Notes: generated by a model from the letters alone, not told the origin. A DNA stretch of 64,000 bases from Lumbricus terrestris (GCA_949752735.1 OX457042.1:59751211-59815210); one strand, 5' to 3'. Positions 22,265 to 33,789 are shown, counted from the stretch's first letter. A program made the numbers and translations.

Positions 22265-22362
22265 TTACTAGAAGCAATTGTTTTCTCTTATTTAAGTGAA
22301 TAGCTTTTTTCCTAGGCCAATGGGGGGTTTCAACCCCCGAAAGCCCCTTGTCTAGGCCACTA
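22265..22362 (-). mobile_element. Truncated copy of the CAGTGGCGTA MITE
   Basis: Inverted relative of 20595-20855: CCTAGGCCAATGGGG and AAGCCCCTTGTCTAGGCCACT correspond to the first 60 bases of that element. The other end is missing. Confidence 0.65.
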
Positions 22363-23204
22363 CCTCTTCCTACTTCTTGCTCTTCTCACCTGTTGTCCCT
22401 ACACCTCCTGCTCTCTTCTGACCTTCAATCCCTGTTCTTTCTATACCCTCCTCCTGCACTTTTTGGTGTCTTCCTTCTTCTTCCTCTTCCCCATCCTCCT
22501 TCCACTTCTGACTTCCTACTCCTCAAGTTTTCTGGTGACTTCCTTTACTTCCTGGTATTTCTATTGAATCTATTCTTACTTAAACCAGGGTTGAAAGTGG
22601 TTTGAAAAATTTGTCAGATTTCTTTCGGTCCAGATATCAATATTTATTCAACTGCATGCCAAAAAGGAATAGGATAGAATGATGAGGATTGCAGAAAGAG
22701 GGGGAAATAGGAGGAACTCGAGAAGAGTAAGATCTGATCTGAAGACCTGATCTTTCACCTTCCAATAATGACCACTTTCAGCCCTGATTTAACCCCATTC
22801 CCCTCTTGCTCTTCCTAATTTTATAATGCACAACAAGCAGAGCAGGTATTAGGAAGTATAAGACATGGAAAATCAGAAACTGTCAAAGACATGACGAAAA
22901 TTGATCAAAAGCGCTAATGAGTTGCCAAATAAAACTCAATGTCTTTAATTTTAAATGATTTATGTTGTATATCTTTCTGTATACTCACTAGCAATAACTG
23001 ATGCATCTTGGCTGTTGGTAAGTTACTCCTAGTAAAAACACAGATTCTGGCAATCTCAATATTACATTATTCTTCTTCAGTTCTCAGCCGTCAGGCAGGT
23101 TCATAATATAAAATAATGTCAAATGACGCCAAGCGTAAATGACGCCATTACATGTTCAGAAGTATATTTTAAATGATGAAGCATAACGCATTTAATTCAA
23201 TCAA

Positions 23205-23420
23205 CACATAAATTTATATAGCGCCCCTTAAAGTTTCTCCTCAGAGGCACCCCCAAACATTGTCCAAACTCAGGCCTGGTCACTACAGAAAAGCCTTAAG
23301 AAGACGATATATAAAGAGCCAGCAGAATTACGGGGAAGCAAGTGGAAAGCCATTGGGAAACTATTCCAAATAGCTGGACCAGTCACCAAGAATGCTATTC
23401 ACTGCACAGTTGTAGTAATT
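23205..23420 (-). mobile_element. CR1/L2-like LINE 3' fragment
   Basis: On the minus strand, LVTGPAIWNSF then GCCTCTGAGGAG and GGGGCGCTATATAAATT match the end of the LINE at 46440 (VVGPVVWNALP..., GCGCCTCTGAGTAG, GGCGCTATATAAATA). Decayed, not coding. Confidence 0.65.
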
Positions 23421-23589
23421 GCAACAGACATATCAATTTTACACTTTTTACAGGACACAAAGTAAAATCACAAACCTATACAGGTTTGATCAATGTGGCA
23501 AGCAATATGACATTTTCAGAGCACTTAAGACCATGTCCATATATCAATGATGATCAGAGAACGAAAACTGCCCGGACTAATTACATAAC

Positions 23590-23810
23590 TGGGTCATCAA
23601 CTTCAATAACTCAAGACAATCCTACAAAATCGTAAACTTAAGTGTAATTGTGGTTCAGGGCTCTAAGACAATCCTACAAAAGTTGTAAACTTAAGAACCA
23701 TTAGTAAAGAAGCTAAGAAATTCTGTGGTTCACAACTCAAGACAACCTTACAAAAGCTGTAAACTTAAGCTCAACCGTAAAGCTAAGAAAGTCAGCAGTT
23801 CATAACTTTC
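23590..23810 (+). repeat. 75-95 bp tandem repeat, three units
   Basis: ACAATCCTACAAAATCGTAA, ACAATCCTACAAAAGTTGTA and ACAACCTTACAAAAGCTGTA mark three successive units, each followed by ACTTAAG and AGCTAAGAAA-like sequence. Confidence 0.75.
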
Positions 23811-23929
23811 TTAGCCTTACGATTGCACTTATCTAATAATTCGTAGGCTGTGGAACAATTCTGACAGTAAAGTCGCTTGCAGCCTTTCATCATTATCCCG
23901 CCAGTTAAGAAACTAAACTGTCATCTGTT

Positions 23930-24490
23930 GGGTTCTGGATCATGGCATTTCTTGGAGGACATTCTATACAGGTAGCAACGAAGGCGTTCCTGTCCAGGTT
24001 GTGCCACGACCTGGCATGACGAATCGCTCTCACTGGTTTGGCCCAGGGAAACGGAACTGTCACCACGATGAGGCCGGTCTGGCGGTCTGGTCTGAGATGG
24101 TTGGTGGACAGACCTCTAGATTGATCGGAGATGTGTCGTCATGTCGTCACGGGTCACGATGACATCAAGCCAGCCTCTGTGCTGGTGGGTCAGTTCTGCA
24201 ACGTGCTGGACCGGACCGAATTGCTGCAGCACTGTCCCGTGGTCACGCGTTTCCGGGCGAGTCAGGTCTTCCAGATGGAGGTTGAGATCTCCAACGAGCA
24301 CAACTTGCGTGTTGTACAAAGCAAACTGCTTCAGCATCGTCATGAGTTCGATAAAGAAAGCCTGTGATGGTGGCGTTGAACCTGGGCGGTAGACCGTCAG
24401 CAGTGTCAGAACCAGGGGGAACGGTTTCGAGATAGCCAGCGCTTCGAATGCATACAGCATGTGAATGGATGTCATCATGGAGGTTTAGTT
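23930..24490 (-). pseudogene. LINE endonuclease (APE/EEP-type) fragment
   Basis: The minus frame 24116-24478 reads LLTVYRPGSTPPSQAFFIEL, then VVLVGDLNLHLED and GWLDVIVTRDD, matching the C-terminal half of the apurinic-like endonuclease of CR1/L2-type LINEs. The GDLN motif carries the catalytic Asp and Asn. Downstream, SDHLRPD and VPFPWAKPVRAIRHARSW continue the post-endonuclease linker. There is no polymerase and no element ends, so it is a relic. Confidence 0.7.
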
Positions 24491-26399
24491 AAGTCAATGT
24501 GCACCATTTGCTGGTGAGGAACTCCAGACATCTTCCTCCCATGCTACAACTTCTCCAGTTGTAACCGAAGAGTTGACTAAACTGATGAATGTCATTTTCA
24601 CTGGATTAACTGTGTTCAAGGTTCTGCCGCTGTGGGATGTTGAAAACTGTGAGTTCTATCTGTGAAATTCATAAACATGCGATCTTCAAAGTGTTCGCCG
24701 CAGACCACGTAGTTCACATTCACTTTTTGTTGAGGTTTGCTGTGTGACAGTCGACAATCCACTGTTTGGATCTAAAGATAAAAATCAACATTCACAGTCA
24801 CAATCAATTAAAGAACTAGGCATAACACAGCAAGTCATAACTAATGAATACACTTGGGTTAATCCTGTGACTCATTCGATGGCCTTAAATTACACTCTTG
24901 TAACTGTTTTCATGTAGCCACAACAATGGTCTTTTGGTCATCCAGTGGCTACTGCTGATGATGAAAGCTTCACGAAGTTGGGCTTATGTTCATATATTGG
25001 CACAAAATTGCATAAATTTTAAATATTAGCTAGTGGCTAGGAAATTAGCATTCAAAATGCAGCAATTAACAACAGTGTTACCCGGTATAGAAATAGAGGT
25101 TATAATATAAGTAAGTAAGTATTTTCTTTATTACTCCACTTGCAAACGCACAATGGGACACAGAACATCATTATAATACATCGAAGTAATAATAGGTAAT
25201 AAAAACGTGCAAATTAAAATCATATATACCCGCTACATTTTATATAACATAGTTTCTAGTATTTCTATTGTAGCCTAATCGAGTGAACAAGTGTGGACAA
25301 TGGACATCTTATAGGGCTTGTCTTTGCAGCTAGTAGGTCACCAGAAGTAATGGCTAATAAATGTTCCCGAAACATCATTCTTCACAGGAAGTTCTTATTA
25401 TCTCTATTAGGCAGGGCAAATGGGTGAGGTCAATGGCGGAGATTGTATCGACAGTTCCTCAGCATCCATTAGAGCACATAATTTGGATATTTGATTTTAG
25501 CCTTGAATAGCACATCATCAGGCAATCCCGAAGACTTACTGCGTGCCTGTATACAAAACAATATGCTTACAAATGACTTGGTTGAAATAGAGTGCTGCGA
25601 CCTATCAGACGCATCCGTGATGCAATGCGCTCAGTAATCACTTTTGAAATCTAAGTGAAACGATCAGGTTTATAAAATTATAAATGAGTGAAAATATGAA
25701 GTAAATACAAACAAATAGAAGGTTCGAAAGTGAACACAACTGCGCTTAATAAACTGATTAGGCGCTGATGAAGTTAGAAGCTTCCGTCGGCAGAATTTCG
25801 AAATTTAATATTCACCCTTTTAAAATTTGGAGGGGAATTTTTCCTATAGCTGTACTTCAACAAAATGCTCTATTTACTTATTTAGAACACATGCTAATTT
25901 CTTGTTAATTACTTACATACTGAGCGAACTGCATGATGGGATTGAGCTTTTATAAGGCAGCAGCGCTCTATTTTAGCGATGTCTTGGGCGGTCATACCGT
26001 TTACATGAACAGCCACGCAGTTTTCGGGATTACCCATCATCTGCTTGGCTAGCCAAAATTAATAGTCGCTGTCGGGCCCTACGGTGGAAGGAAACTCATG
26101 CTCTTCGCTCACCGCACGATTCTCGTTCCTCTGCGCTCAGAATTCCTAACCATGCCGGAGACGCACACAGAAGTCTAATCATCGTGGTAGCATGCGTAAC
26201 GTTAATAGGACCCGCGCTGGCATGCCTCTCCAAGCCGGTTGATCAACTAATCTGCCGCCGTCTCACATAAACATCTGACGGTGATTTGACAATAAAATAG
26301 CTCTTACCTCTCTGGATTCTTCGGAAATCTGAAAAAACTCTATTCCTTTAGCATTATAACAAATATTGTTACAATGAACGACCGAATAGACCTTGCGAT
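24491..26399. other. No gene recognised inside the 21400-26509 element
   Basis: AT-rich sequence with scattered short frames, none with protein-like composition or repeat structure. Near the right end, CCACCGTCGCTAGGTGG (26429-26445) is an imperfect palindrome that partly matches the left end. Confidence 0.5.
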
Positions 26400-26516
26400 T
26401 AGACGCCATCTTTGTCTGTTTCGTTCCACCGTCGCTAGGTGGACTCATTACAGAATTTAGCATGGGAAGTGGGAGGAGCTTCGCATATGTCTGTAATATA
26501 ATATATGTGGCGTCTG

Positions 26517-27718
26517 TTGTTGACAACTTGTTGTGTCAGCCATTTTGTTCCTAGCGCGACTACAGCGTCTTTCGGTAAAATCAATAATATATCAATCGGA
26601 ATTACTTATAAATAACAGGTTACAGGAACTTTTGTAGATGTTGTACCAATTGGGTGATTAATCTTTGATGATAGTGACTATGCTTGGAAAAGTAATTATG
26701 AAATAGGTTCCAAGTGTTGATAGTCATACGACTGAATTGTACGACCTAATAGCCTACAAGTCCACGTGTGCACTGACGCGGCAGAAGGCGGGTCCTACTA
26801 AGGTGAACTTAGCTTCTAAGGCTGCAGTTCAAGCACCACAAGATATTTGGGAAGCAGTGGATACAACCTATACTACAATAATATTATGGGTTTTACTTTC
26901 GATGAAAAGCAGGGAGTAGCTTATTGTTTGATTATTTCACTGTGAACAGTGCACCCGTGAACTTTTCCAAATGCGTGACGAGGTCGTTGCCTTTTTTGAC
27001 TGAGGTCACAAAATAGATAAGGCGTAGGGCCTATCTATTATGTGCTGAGACAAACAGATTTGGAGAACAGTTTCTTGTCAGTGCAACTCTGATATCGAAA
27101 AGCTGAGCTCGAAAATGGATAGACCAGCCAACAAATGCCACAGAAATGCAGAAATTCTTGCCATTCAGAGCTGTACTGTGTGTAGTAGGCCTACATTATA
27201 CAATATTTCAAACTGTTTCACACTAAACTTGATTTCTAGGTGCCCATTAGTCTGACAGAAAGGCAAACACATAGAAGGAACAGTCATTTCTAATTGTTTT
27301 AAAATAATTTATTTTCAATATTTTTATTCTGAAGAAGAACATGATAGGCTGCCGAATGGAGAAATTGAACAGAATACACCTCCGTTTACAAGTCATACTG
27401 CGGTAAGATTGTGCCATTGATTTATCTAGCAAAAGTTAATATGCTAGTAACGAGGTTAATAAGACAATCAACTTGATATCATTATTGGAAACGGCCTTTG
27501 TCTTATTATATGATTTGTGTATGAACAATGGAAGTATGGCATAATGGTTGATAAATAAGAATGACCTTTAGGCCTAGACCGGTTGCACGTACTGAAGCAA
27601 TGTTCACAAAGTCCCCAGTTGACGATGAATGCAATGGACATTAATTTGACAAGTCAGACATAAGAAGAGACAAGGCCCAAGTGACATTTGATTGAGGCTA
27701 TATTTATTGTAGGCCTAC
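26517..27718 (+). other. Left part of gene copy 2, no exon assigned
   Basis: 27490-27710 aligns with 7370-7640 of copy 1. A possible small exon at 27333-27400 (acceptor TATTCTGAAG, donor ACTGCG|GTAAGA) has no counterpart in copy 1 and is not called. The copy 2 equivalent of the first exon was not found. Confidence 0.35.
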
Positions 27719-27930
27719 GTATGTGCACTTACTATAGCGTCCCTTCCAACATGCTACTCAGAAGCGCTCGCGACTACAACGCGGACACTGAATCGGAGTT
27801 TCACGCCGAAGCGTTAAGCAATTGCGAGCAAAGGTCGTGCCCAAGGTCCTACGCGATGGCTTGAGGTGAGTTCGAACCTGCAACCCTCCGGCTCCAAGGC
27901 ACCGAGCTTACCACTACACCACCGCGCCCA
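27719..27930 (-). mobile_element. tRNA-derived SINE, family A
   Basis: Minus strand: GGGCGCGGTGGTGTAGTGG (A box), GGTTCGAACTC (B-box-like), then GAGCGCTTCTGAGTAG and GGGACGCTATAGTAAGTGC. It is absent from the aligned position in copy 1 (about 7650), so it inserted after the segmental duplication. Confidence 0.8.
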
Positions 27931-28039
27931 TACTTGTGTTATGTCTTCAAGTTATGACATTTTGGGAGCATTATGACTGGCCTATTATCTGTAATCACAG
28001 CTTTAAACGTAAAGCGTGTTCCTGCTTAAAACTTTTGAT

Positions 28040-28445
28040 TAACCATGCAGTAATGGACCGAGTGACAGCCCTACGCTCTGCAACCCAACTAATGGGACAG
28101 ATTCCTAAATTTGGCCATAATCATACTGGTCACATTACATTGGGTATAGGATCGCTACTCATGGGCGGCAATGTCAAATTGTCAACACTTACTATAATAG
28201 GCGATGCCTCTGACTTCCTGCATATAGATCTGTTGTTACATGGGTATTCAGGGCTGCCGTTCCTGAGTTCTTCGCTGAAGGGAGAGCTCTTAGTTCCATT
28301 CGGTTGTACACTGAAGCATTTTTACAATTTAACTCAAAACTACTTTTTGCTCAGCTAGAATCAGACTGAAGCGCTTCTGAGTGGTGCGTTGGAAGAGGCG
28401 CTATAGAAATTGTTTTAAATCAATAAACGAATGAATGACATTCAA
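28040..28445 (+). mobile_element. CR1/L2-like LINE 3' fragment (shared with copy 1)
   Basis: The frame reads ALRSATQLMGQIPKFGH, the ARLIG.LPKFGH motif of this LINE family. The fragment ends GCGCTTCTGAGTGG, GAGGCGCTATAGAAATTG and (GAAT)n. Its counterpart in copy 1 (7770-8805) sits in the same place before the F-box-like exon, so the insertion is older than the duplication. Confidence 0.65.
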
Positions 28446-28476
28446 TATCGTCTTTCAATGTTGACGTTGCATATTT

Positions 28477-28914
28477 GTGACACAGGGGCTCAAAACCCGT
28501 CACATGTCGGATTTTGACCTTTTGATTTAGTCATATGCTACAATGACCAAGCTCGAAAATGCTTTTAACACAATGAAATTATCTTTTTTCTAACAAAAGT
28601 TGTGCTCGTTTGATTCTTTCATTAGTTTATAGTGAAAAAATAAAATAAAAAGTTACTGAATATTCGTGTCATCCAAGTCTACTGAATCCACTAAGTTATT
28701 ATTCAAAAAATTTTTTGGGCATTAGAGGCATATATTCTGAATCAGATAACCCAAACGGCATCAAAATCGGTTCACTACTTCGCAAATTAGGGCGAATTCA
28801 CAGTCATATACTGAATTGAAGAATAAACTGCATTCTTTACCCCTCTCGCCTATTTTGGCGTCTAGCGCAATATCTAGGAAGCGACAAACGACGGGTTTCG
28901 AGCCCCTGCGTCAC
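28477..28914. mobile_element. MITE with 25 bp TIRs
   Basis: GTGACACAGGGGCTCAAAAC at the left and inverted GTGACGCAGGGGCTCGAAAC at the right, continuing CCGTC. 438 bp, AT-rich interior, no coding capacity. Absent from copy 1 between the LINE end and the F-box-like exon, so it post-dates the duplication. Target duplication unclear. Confidence 0.7.
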
Positions 28915-28930
28915 ATTTTGTTTATTGCAG

Positions 28931-29117
28931 TTGGGTGATCTTCCACTAGAGATCTTGGATATTGTCTTACAAAAGTCTTATCTTCATTGGATTTTGATTT
29001 CACCAAAACAGCAAAAAGACGAAGAAGTCATCAGATCTCTCTTGTCAGTGGACGTTTGCTTTTATCGAAGAATCACCAGAAGACGGTTCAAGAGGTCAAT
29101 CTGGCGTTACTGGAATG
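28931..29117 (+). CDS. Gene copy 2, F-box-like exon (intact)
   Basis: Acceptor GTTTATTGCAG| and donor TGGAATG|GTAAAG bound 187 nt. It reads LGDLPLEILDIVLQKSYLHW, then IRSLLSVDVCFYRRITRRRF and KRSIWRYWN. LPxEIL...hL near the start and a basic-aromatic VCxxxRRI...W segment fit an F-box, which would dock SKP1 of an SCF ubiquitin ligase. The domain has an insertion of about ten residues and could instead be another small helical motif. It starts in phase 0 and ends in phase 1; the CARD exon at 33437 begins with the two bases needed (G+AG gives Glu). The intron between carries the mariner. Confidence 0.55.
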
Positions 29118-30017
29118 GTAAAGTTCCTTCCAAGGATTGTAACAGTTGTAGGCTACACTTTGTTGTCTAGATCTGAAGACTTGCACAGAAATTTTGAAAA
29201 CTTTCAGAGTGTCATTTCCCCCCATAGTTGTGGCTAGACAGTAACGGTGCATTTTGAGTACCTCATGGAAGCAACCCCTTCAGGCTCTCGTTGATGGGTA
29301 ACTGGCTTCCACCGCTATTGTCCATTTTGTTGCGAGAGCGTAAAGGTTTCTTGCAATATATCAAAGGACCGGAAATCATTCATCGTGTGGTTGTACTACG
29401 ATCATCCTGTAGCGGTATGTGTACGTTTTATGACCAGTCATTCGGTGAATGCCGTATCGGATGGTACGTGATCATAGTGAAGTACCACTGCTTTGTCTCG
29501 TGTTCCTTGATACGCAGTCGAGGCCTATGCTACTTACAGGAAAACAAGCAGTATCATAATACTGGGGTAATATAAACGGACGAAATAGTGTTCCTCGGCA
29601 TAGATTGCTAATGCCAGTTGACTGTTCAAGTCGTTGCTGGTATTCCATACACCAAACGGAATGATAGACACCAGCTGCTTAGTTTTGCTTCCACAACAAC
29701 CATTGTTTACCGTACCCTTTATGTTGGGTCACAGGAGAAGAAAAGAATACTCAGAAATATTTTTATATGAAACTACGGATTTGTGCGCTACAGTGCGTGA
29801 AAAATTCAAAGGAGACCTGTGGAATTTGCAATTAGCGGGTCAGACAGTTTGGCGTTAATGTCTTTTTTCAATTTTAATAAATTTCATCACTTAGTTCCTA
29901 TTTTGATTTTCCTTCTGTTTTCTATTCCGTTTCTATTTCACTTCGGAGTTCGGACAAATATTTAGCTAATGAGGAAGTTTTCTTATCTAGGCTAACACAA
30001 CCTACTGTGTTGTTATA
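29118..30017 (+). other. Intron of gene copy 2, left of the mariner
   Basis: 29130-29420 is homologous to the copy 1 intron (9050-9400). The rest has no recognised feature; a 74-codon frame at 29634-29858 has no counterpart in copy 1 and is not called. Confidence 0.5.
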
Positions 30018-30221
30018 CACTGTGAGCCATAAAAAACCGGGCCACTTTATTTTTAGCTATATCTCGGTCGGTATTTTAACAATTTTTATAATTTTTGTGT
30101 CGTTTGAAAGAAAAATTAAATCTCTACGATTTACTTATTTACTTGCGCGATGACGTCATATCCGTTTCGCAGCATAATGTAAATAAAGTTGATGGTTGAA
30201 AATTTGAGTTAAAATTTAAAA

Positions 30222-31146
30222 ATGTTGAGCTTTGAGGATAAAATTTTAATTAAAAATCTGCGGGAATGCAAAAATTATTCTTCTAGACGATTAATTAAGG
30301 AGTTTCCGAACAAGAATTGGAAAAGAAAAACATTAGATGACTTTCTGCGAAAGTTCAGAACTACCGGTTCAGTTGAACGCGCTGCGGGAAGTGGTCGGCC
30401 AAAATCGTCGCGAACTGAAGATAATATCGCCGCTGTCAATGAATTGGTTCAGAGCCAGGAAGACAAGCCTAAAACACATCTTTCAACCAGACAAATCGCG
30501 AGAGAGCTGAATCTTACACAAACGACGGTCAGACGCATTATTCATAACGATTTGGAACTGAAATGCTTAAAAAGACGACGGGCTCAGGAACTGACCACCG
30601 CGAATCGTCAATCTCGTTTGGTACGAGCTAGACAATTGCTGCAGCGTTTCTCAGTATCGGATGTCGGTTTCATTTTCTTCACTGATGAAAAGTTATTCAC
30701 AGTTGCTGCGCCGTCAAACACTCAAAATGATCGTCTTTATGTGCCTCGTTCAGTGTCTAAGAAACAGATTTCATCAGACCGTCTGTTGCGTACCAGGACA
30801 ACATTCAGCAAGTCGCTCATGGTTTCCGTGGGAATTTTGAAACTCGGTCGCACAGAGCTGATATGCGTTGACCCGGGAGCCAAAATTAATGGCCAATATT
30901 ATCGAGACGTGATGTTAGCACAACATTTGTTGCCACAAATGCGCCACATTGCTGGCGACATGTTCATTTTCCAACAAGATTCAGCTCCGGCGCATCGGGC
31001 TCGTGAAACAATTGAGTATCTGTCTCGCAATGCACCATACTTCATAGAGCCAGAGATATGGCCACCCAATTCGCCTGACCTAAATCCACTCGATTATTCC
31101 ATCTGGTCCATTATGGAACATCGCGTGTACCAAAAGCGCATTCAGG
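30222..31146 (+). CDS. Mariner-type transposase, N-terminal 308 codons
   Basis: ATG-initiated. Two helix-turn-helix motifs in the first 120 residues (SRRLIKEFPNKNWKRKTLDD; STRQIARELNLTQTTVRRII) bind the TIR. The catalytic core follows: FFTDEKLF (first Asp), FIFQQDSAPAHRA (second Asp) and WPPNSPDLNPLDYSIW (third Asp). I count 37 residues between the second and third, so DD37D. The frame runs into the hAT insertion at 31147. If one 8 bp duplication copy and the insert are ignored, the frame continues without shift at 33007, giving about 354 residues. No other lesion was seen, so the gene was probably intact when interrupted. Confidence 0.92.
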
Positions 31147-32998
31147 CAGTGTGTGATTTGTCAAAAAAGAAGTGCGGGGGTCGGCTTAATGTCCTTGTTT
31201 TGGGGGGGGAAATACGCCGCGGCGACTGCGGAGCATATCCGACTAGGGGGTCTGGGGGAGCGTCGTAAGCTCCCCCAGCGGGGTCCGGGGCGGAGCCCCG
31301 GCCGCTATTGATTTGGTGCAATCCAAAGCAAAATCTTCTATTGAAAGTGAATTGAATGAATTGAATAATATCACCTTTTTAAAGATCAGTTAACATGTTA
31401 TTTATGTTAAAGGGTTTGAAGTTTTTCTGTTCGTTAACCCAGTAGTTTTCAAGTTTAATTAACTTGTCATTAGCAACTTTCATTGTAAACAAACACAGTA
31501 CTGCATAAACTTGCTCTGAATTAGAAGTAAAATAATACAAAAACCACTCTCAATTGGACTTAAAATATGAGAAAAATAACAAAGTCCAATTGAAATTTTT
31601 GTTTTACTTTTTTTTTGTTTAACATGGAAAACACATAAACATGGAGCAAAGACATAATATGGGTATTCATTTATAGTGCCATAGTGGCACTATAATATTC
31701 ACTTATGTTGCACTATAGTTAGTACAACGCAAAGTGAGAATAATACTCAGCAGTCAGCAGACTCAGCACTCAAAATAATAAAACAATAGTAAGGTCCTAG
31801 GATGAACGAAGTGCTCGGAACTTCACAAGTCACAAGCTGTAACGCATCAACTAAATACTGTTCTTATAACAACTCACAAGAAATAACTTCAAATAAGAAC
31901 TTTCTTAATAAGAAGATATTTGTGTTCCTATTGAGGACTAAAAACTGAAATAATTTCAAATGACAACAGAAACAAGAATCATCAATAACGAAGTGCAAAT
32001 TATTTATGATAAACTAGTCATCATGCGAAAAATAATTATTGAAATGAAATTGTCATGTATGATGTAGCCTAATTTGTGATGAACTCTAGCTAAGTGGTAG
32101 TGACTAGTCTTTAATCATGGCAAAAAGTTTATATCTTGGTCTAAGCTCATCAACATTCCTTTTCTTCCCTGTTGGTTTGTCGTTGGCACCATGCCTGCCT
32201 TTTTGAACCAAGATAAGACATACTCGTGACACTTGAAAAATTGCACAGCAGGGCCATTAACAGCTATCATCAATAGAGCACTGACAGTTTCAGTTTTTAG
32301 CCGGTTTCTTGTGTCTGTGTGCTGCAGATTCATGGAACTAAAACCACGCTCGCAATCTGCACTGGAGATAGGATAAATGGACAGTTTTGTCAGCAATTGT
32401 TTTAGATGCATTCCTACTTTCAGATTATCTTTAAAAGTAGCAAAATCTGATAGGATTTCAACACTCGCAATAGAACTGAAACAAAGTTGCTTGCAGAGAG
32501 CAGCAACCTCTCTGCAACCATACATCGTCTTTTCTAAGTCATCTGTTAGCCAGCTTGTTGGATTCAAGACAAATGATACAATCATCTATTATCGCTCAGT
32601 TTTGTTGTTTTTGTTGTTTGTTTCTTCTTCTTTAGAGCCTCACAATCTTTGAACAGTATGCCTAAACGTTAAGGCTTCCACAGTTTCTGAAATTTGATCA
32701 TTTGGGAAATTGTGTCACTGTCACGGGAGTCGACGGGACCGGACAACGTCACAACAGTACAACTTGAAACTTTGTGTCAACTGTGACCTGTCAAGTGTTG
32801 AACGAATGAGGAAATGAAACAAATAAGTCCTACTAACTGCTTGCAGTCCCCCTCTTGTGGCACTGGCCGCCCGCACTGCCAAAAGAGGGGGTCGAAATTG
32901 GACCCCCACACCTTTTTTTTGGAGGTGGAAGTGTGGGGGTCGGGCCATAGCAAAGAGGGGGTCCGACCCCCCCAACCCCCCCGGCAAATCACACTCTG
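31147..32998 (-). mobile_element. hAT element nested in the mariner transposase
   Basis: Ends CAGTGTGTGATTTG, and inverted CAGAGTGTGATTTG (13 of 14). Flanked by perfect 8 bp duplications CATTCAGG (31139-31146, 32999-33006), diagnostic for hAT. Subterminal regions are G/C-rich (GGGGGTCGG; CCGACCCCC). The 31240-31310 stretch holds a hairpin-forming GGGGGAGC/GCTCCCCC. 1852 bp with only a C-terminal transposase piece on the minus strand, so it is internally deleted and non-autonomous. Confidence 0.95.
32115..32585 (-). pseudogene. hAT transposase, C-terminal dimerisation domain (hATC)
   Basis: 156 codons. SIYPISSADCERGFSSMNLQ followed by NRLKTETVSALLMI and NGP is the hATC signature (S...ERxFS.M......R..L......L). 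It mediates transposase multimerisation. The zinc-finger BED, RNase H core and insertion domain are absent, and a stop lies just upstream. It could also have been a last exon of a longer gene before deletion. Confidence 0.9.
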
Positions 32999-33006
32999 CA
33001 TTCAGG

Positions 33007-33146
33007 ACACTGATGAACTTCGGCAGTGTCTCGTATCCGTCTGGAATGATCTGGAACATCTTATTGACACTGCAATTGATCAGTGGCGACGTCGCTTGGC
33101 AAAATGTGTACGTGAAAAAGGAAGTCATTTTGAACACAAACTTTAA
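33007..33146 (+). CDS. Mariner-type transposase, C-terminal part
   Basis: Continues the 30222 gene after the hAT element: DTDELRQCLVSVWNDLEHLI then DQWRRRLAKCVREKGSHFEH and a stop. This is the usual C-terminal helix and tail of mariner/Tc-like transposases. The reading frame is consistent with the N-terminal part when one copy of CATTCAGG is counted. Confidence 0.9.
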
Positions 33147-33436
33147 ACAAATAAAGGCGCTGAAAAATTGTTTGCATTTAAGTAGTAAAAATGCAGCATT
33201 GATCGATTCTCACGTGTTTTTTAGTGTCTTCAGTTTCGCAAGACAAGTTTAACATACATGTAGGATGAAATCGATAATGTTTATTTCTGCTCTTTAGAGT
33301 ATTGATTCCTGTTTAAAATAATGCAAAAAGTGTAAAAATCGATAAAGAAATGACAGAGATATAGCTAAACATAAAGTGGCCCGGTTTTTTATGGCTCACA
33401 GTGTACAAAGGTTTTGATAGTTTAAATGTCGTTTAG

Positions 33437-33724
33437 AGTTCTATGGAAAAACCAAAAAAACAACTGCAATTATTAAAAACAACAGAAATTATCTCCTAGA
33501 ATATATTCAACCAAATGATGATTTAATCGCTTCGCTGTTGTCTCACAACTGCATAACGCAAGAACAAAGTCACTTCATTCAACGACAGAATTTAACACAA
33601 GATAAGAACGACAAGCTCCTGTACGTCGTGGAATCTTTCGACGAAACAAAGTTCTCAAATTTCGAGAAATGTCTTCGACAAAACAAACAACAGACAGTGG
33701 CAAGGATCATGGAAAACGGAGGAG
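33437..33724 (+). CDS. Gene copy 2, CARD exon (intact)
   Basis: 288 nt between the acceptor GTCGTTTAG| and donor GGAGGAG|GTGCAA. It encodes EFYGKTKKTTAIIKNNRNYL, LEYIQPNDDLIASLLSHNCI, FIQRQNLTQDKNDKLLYVVE and CLRQNKQQTVARIMENGG. The order of amphipathic helices and the LL..I...D.L...L....I......I pattern fit a CARD, the death-fold domain used in apoptosome and NF-kB signalling. It is uninterrupted, unlike copy 1. Phases: begins with two bases completing the F-box exon codon, ends with one base completed by the exon at 35427. Confidence 0.65.
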
Positions 33725-33789
33725 GTGCAAAGTATACACTTCATCCATAGACCTGAAATTAGCATGGTTTGCTTTATAAGAAAAGCAGT

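Larger units (their letters stand above)
21400..26509. mobile_element. 5.1 kb TIR element with 7 bp TSD
   Basis: Left end CACATATAGTATATTACAG and inverted right end CACATATATTATATTACAG, with close similarity for about 46 bp (ACATATGCGAAGCTCCTCCC) and weaker similarity to about 100 bp. Flanking repeats GCGTCTG (21393-21399, 26510-26516) are perfect. The interior holds an ~180 bp tandem repeat (21505-22262), truncated MITE and LINE fragments and no recognisable transposase. It could be a composite of two inverted short elements, but the matching flanks argue for one insertion. Superfamily not assigned. Confidence 0.65.
30018..33403 (+). mobile_element. Tc1/mariner element with a hAT element nested in it
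   Basis: TIRs of about 50 bp start CACTGTGAGCCATAAAAAAC at both ends, with one mismatch in the first 47. TA dinucleotides flank at 30016-30017 and 33404-33405. Without the 1852 bp hAT insertion and its duplication the element is about 1.5 kb, normal for the superfamily, with one intronless transposase gene. It occupies the intron between the F-box-like and CARD exons of gene copy 2 and ends 33 bp before the CARD exon. Confidence 0.93.

Noticed and set aside
24131..24392. Plus-strand frames over the LINE endonuclease
   Set aside because: The minus strand carries the recognisable endonuclease motifs; these are shadows.
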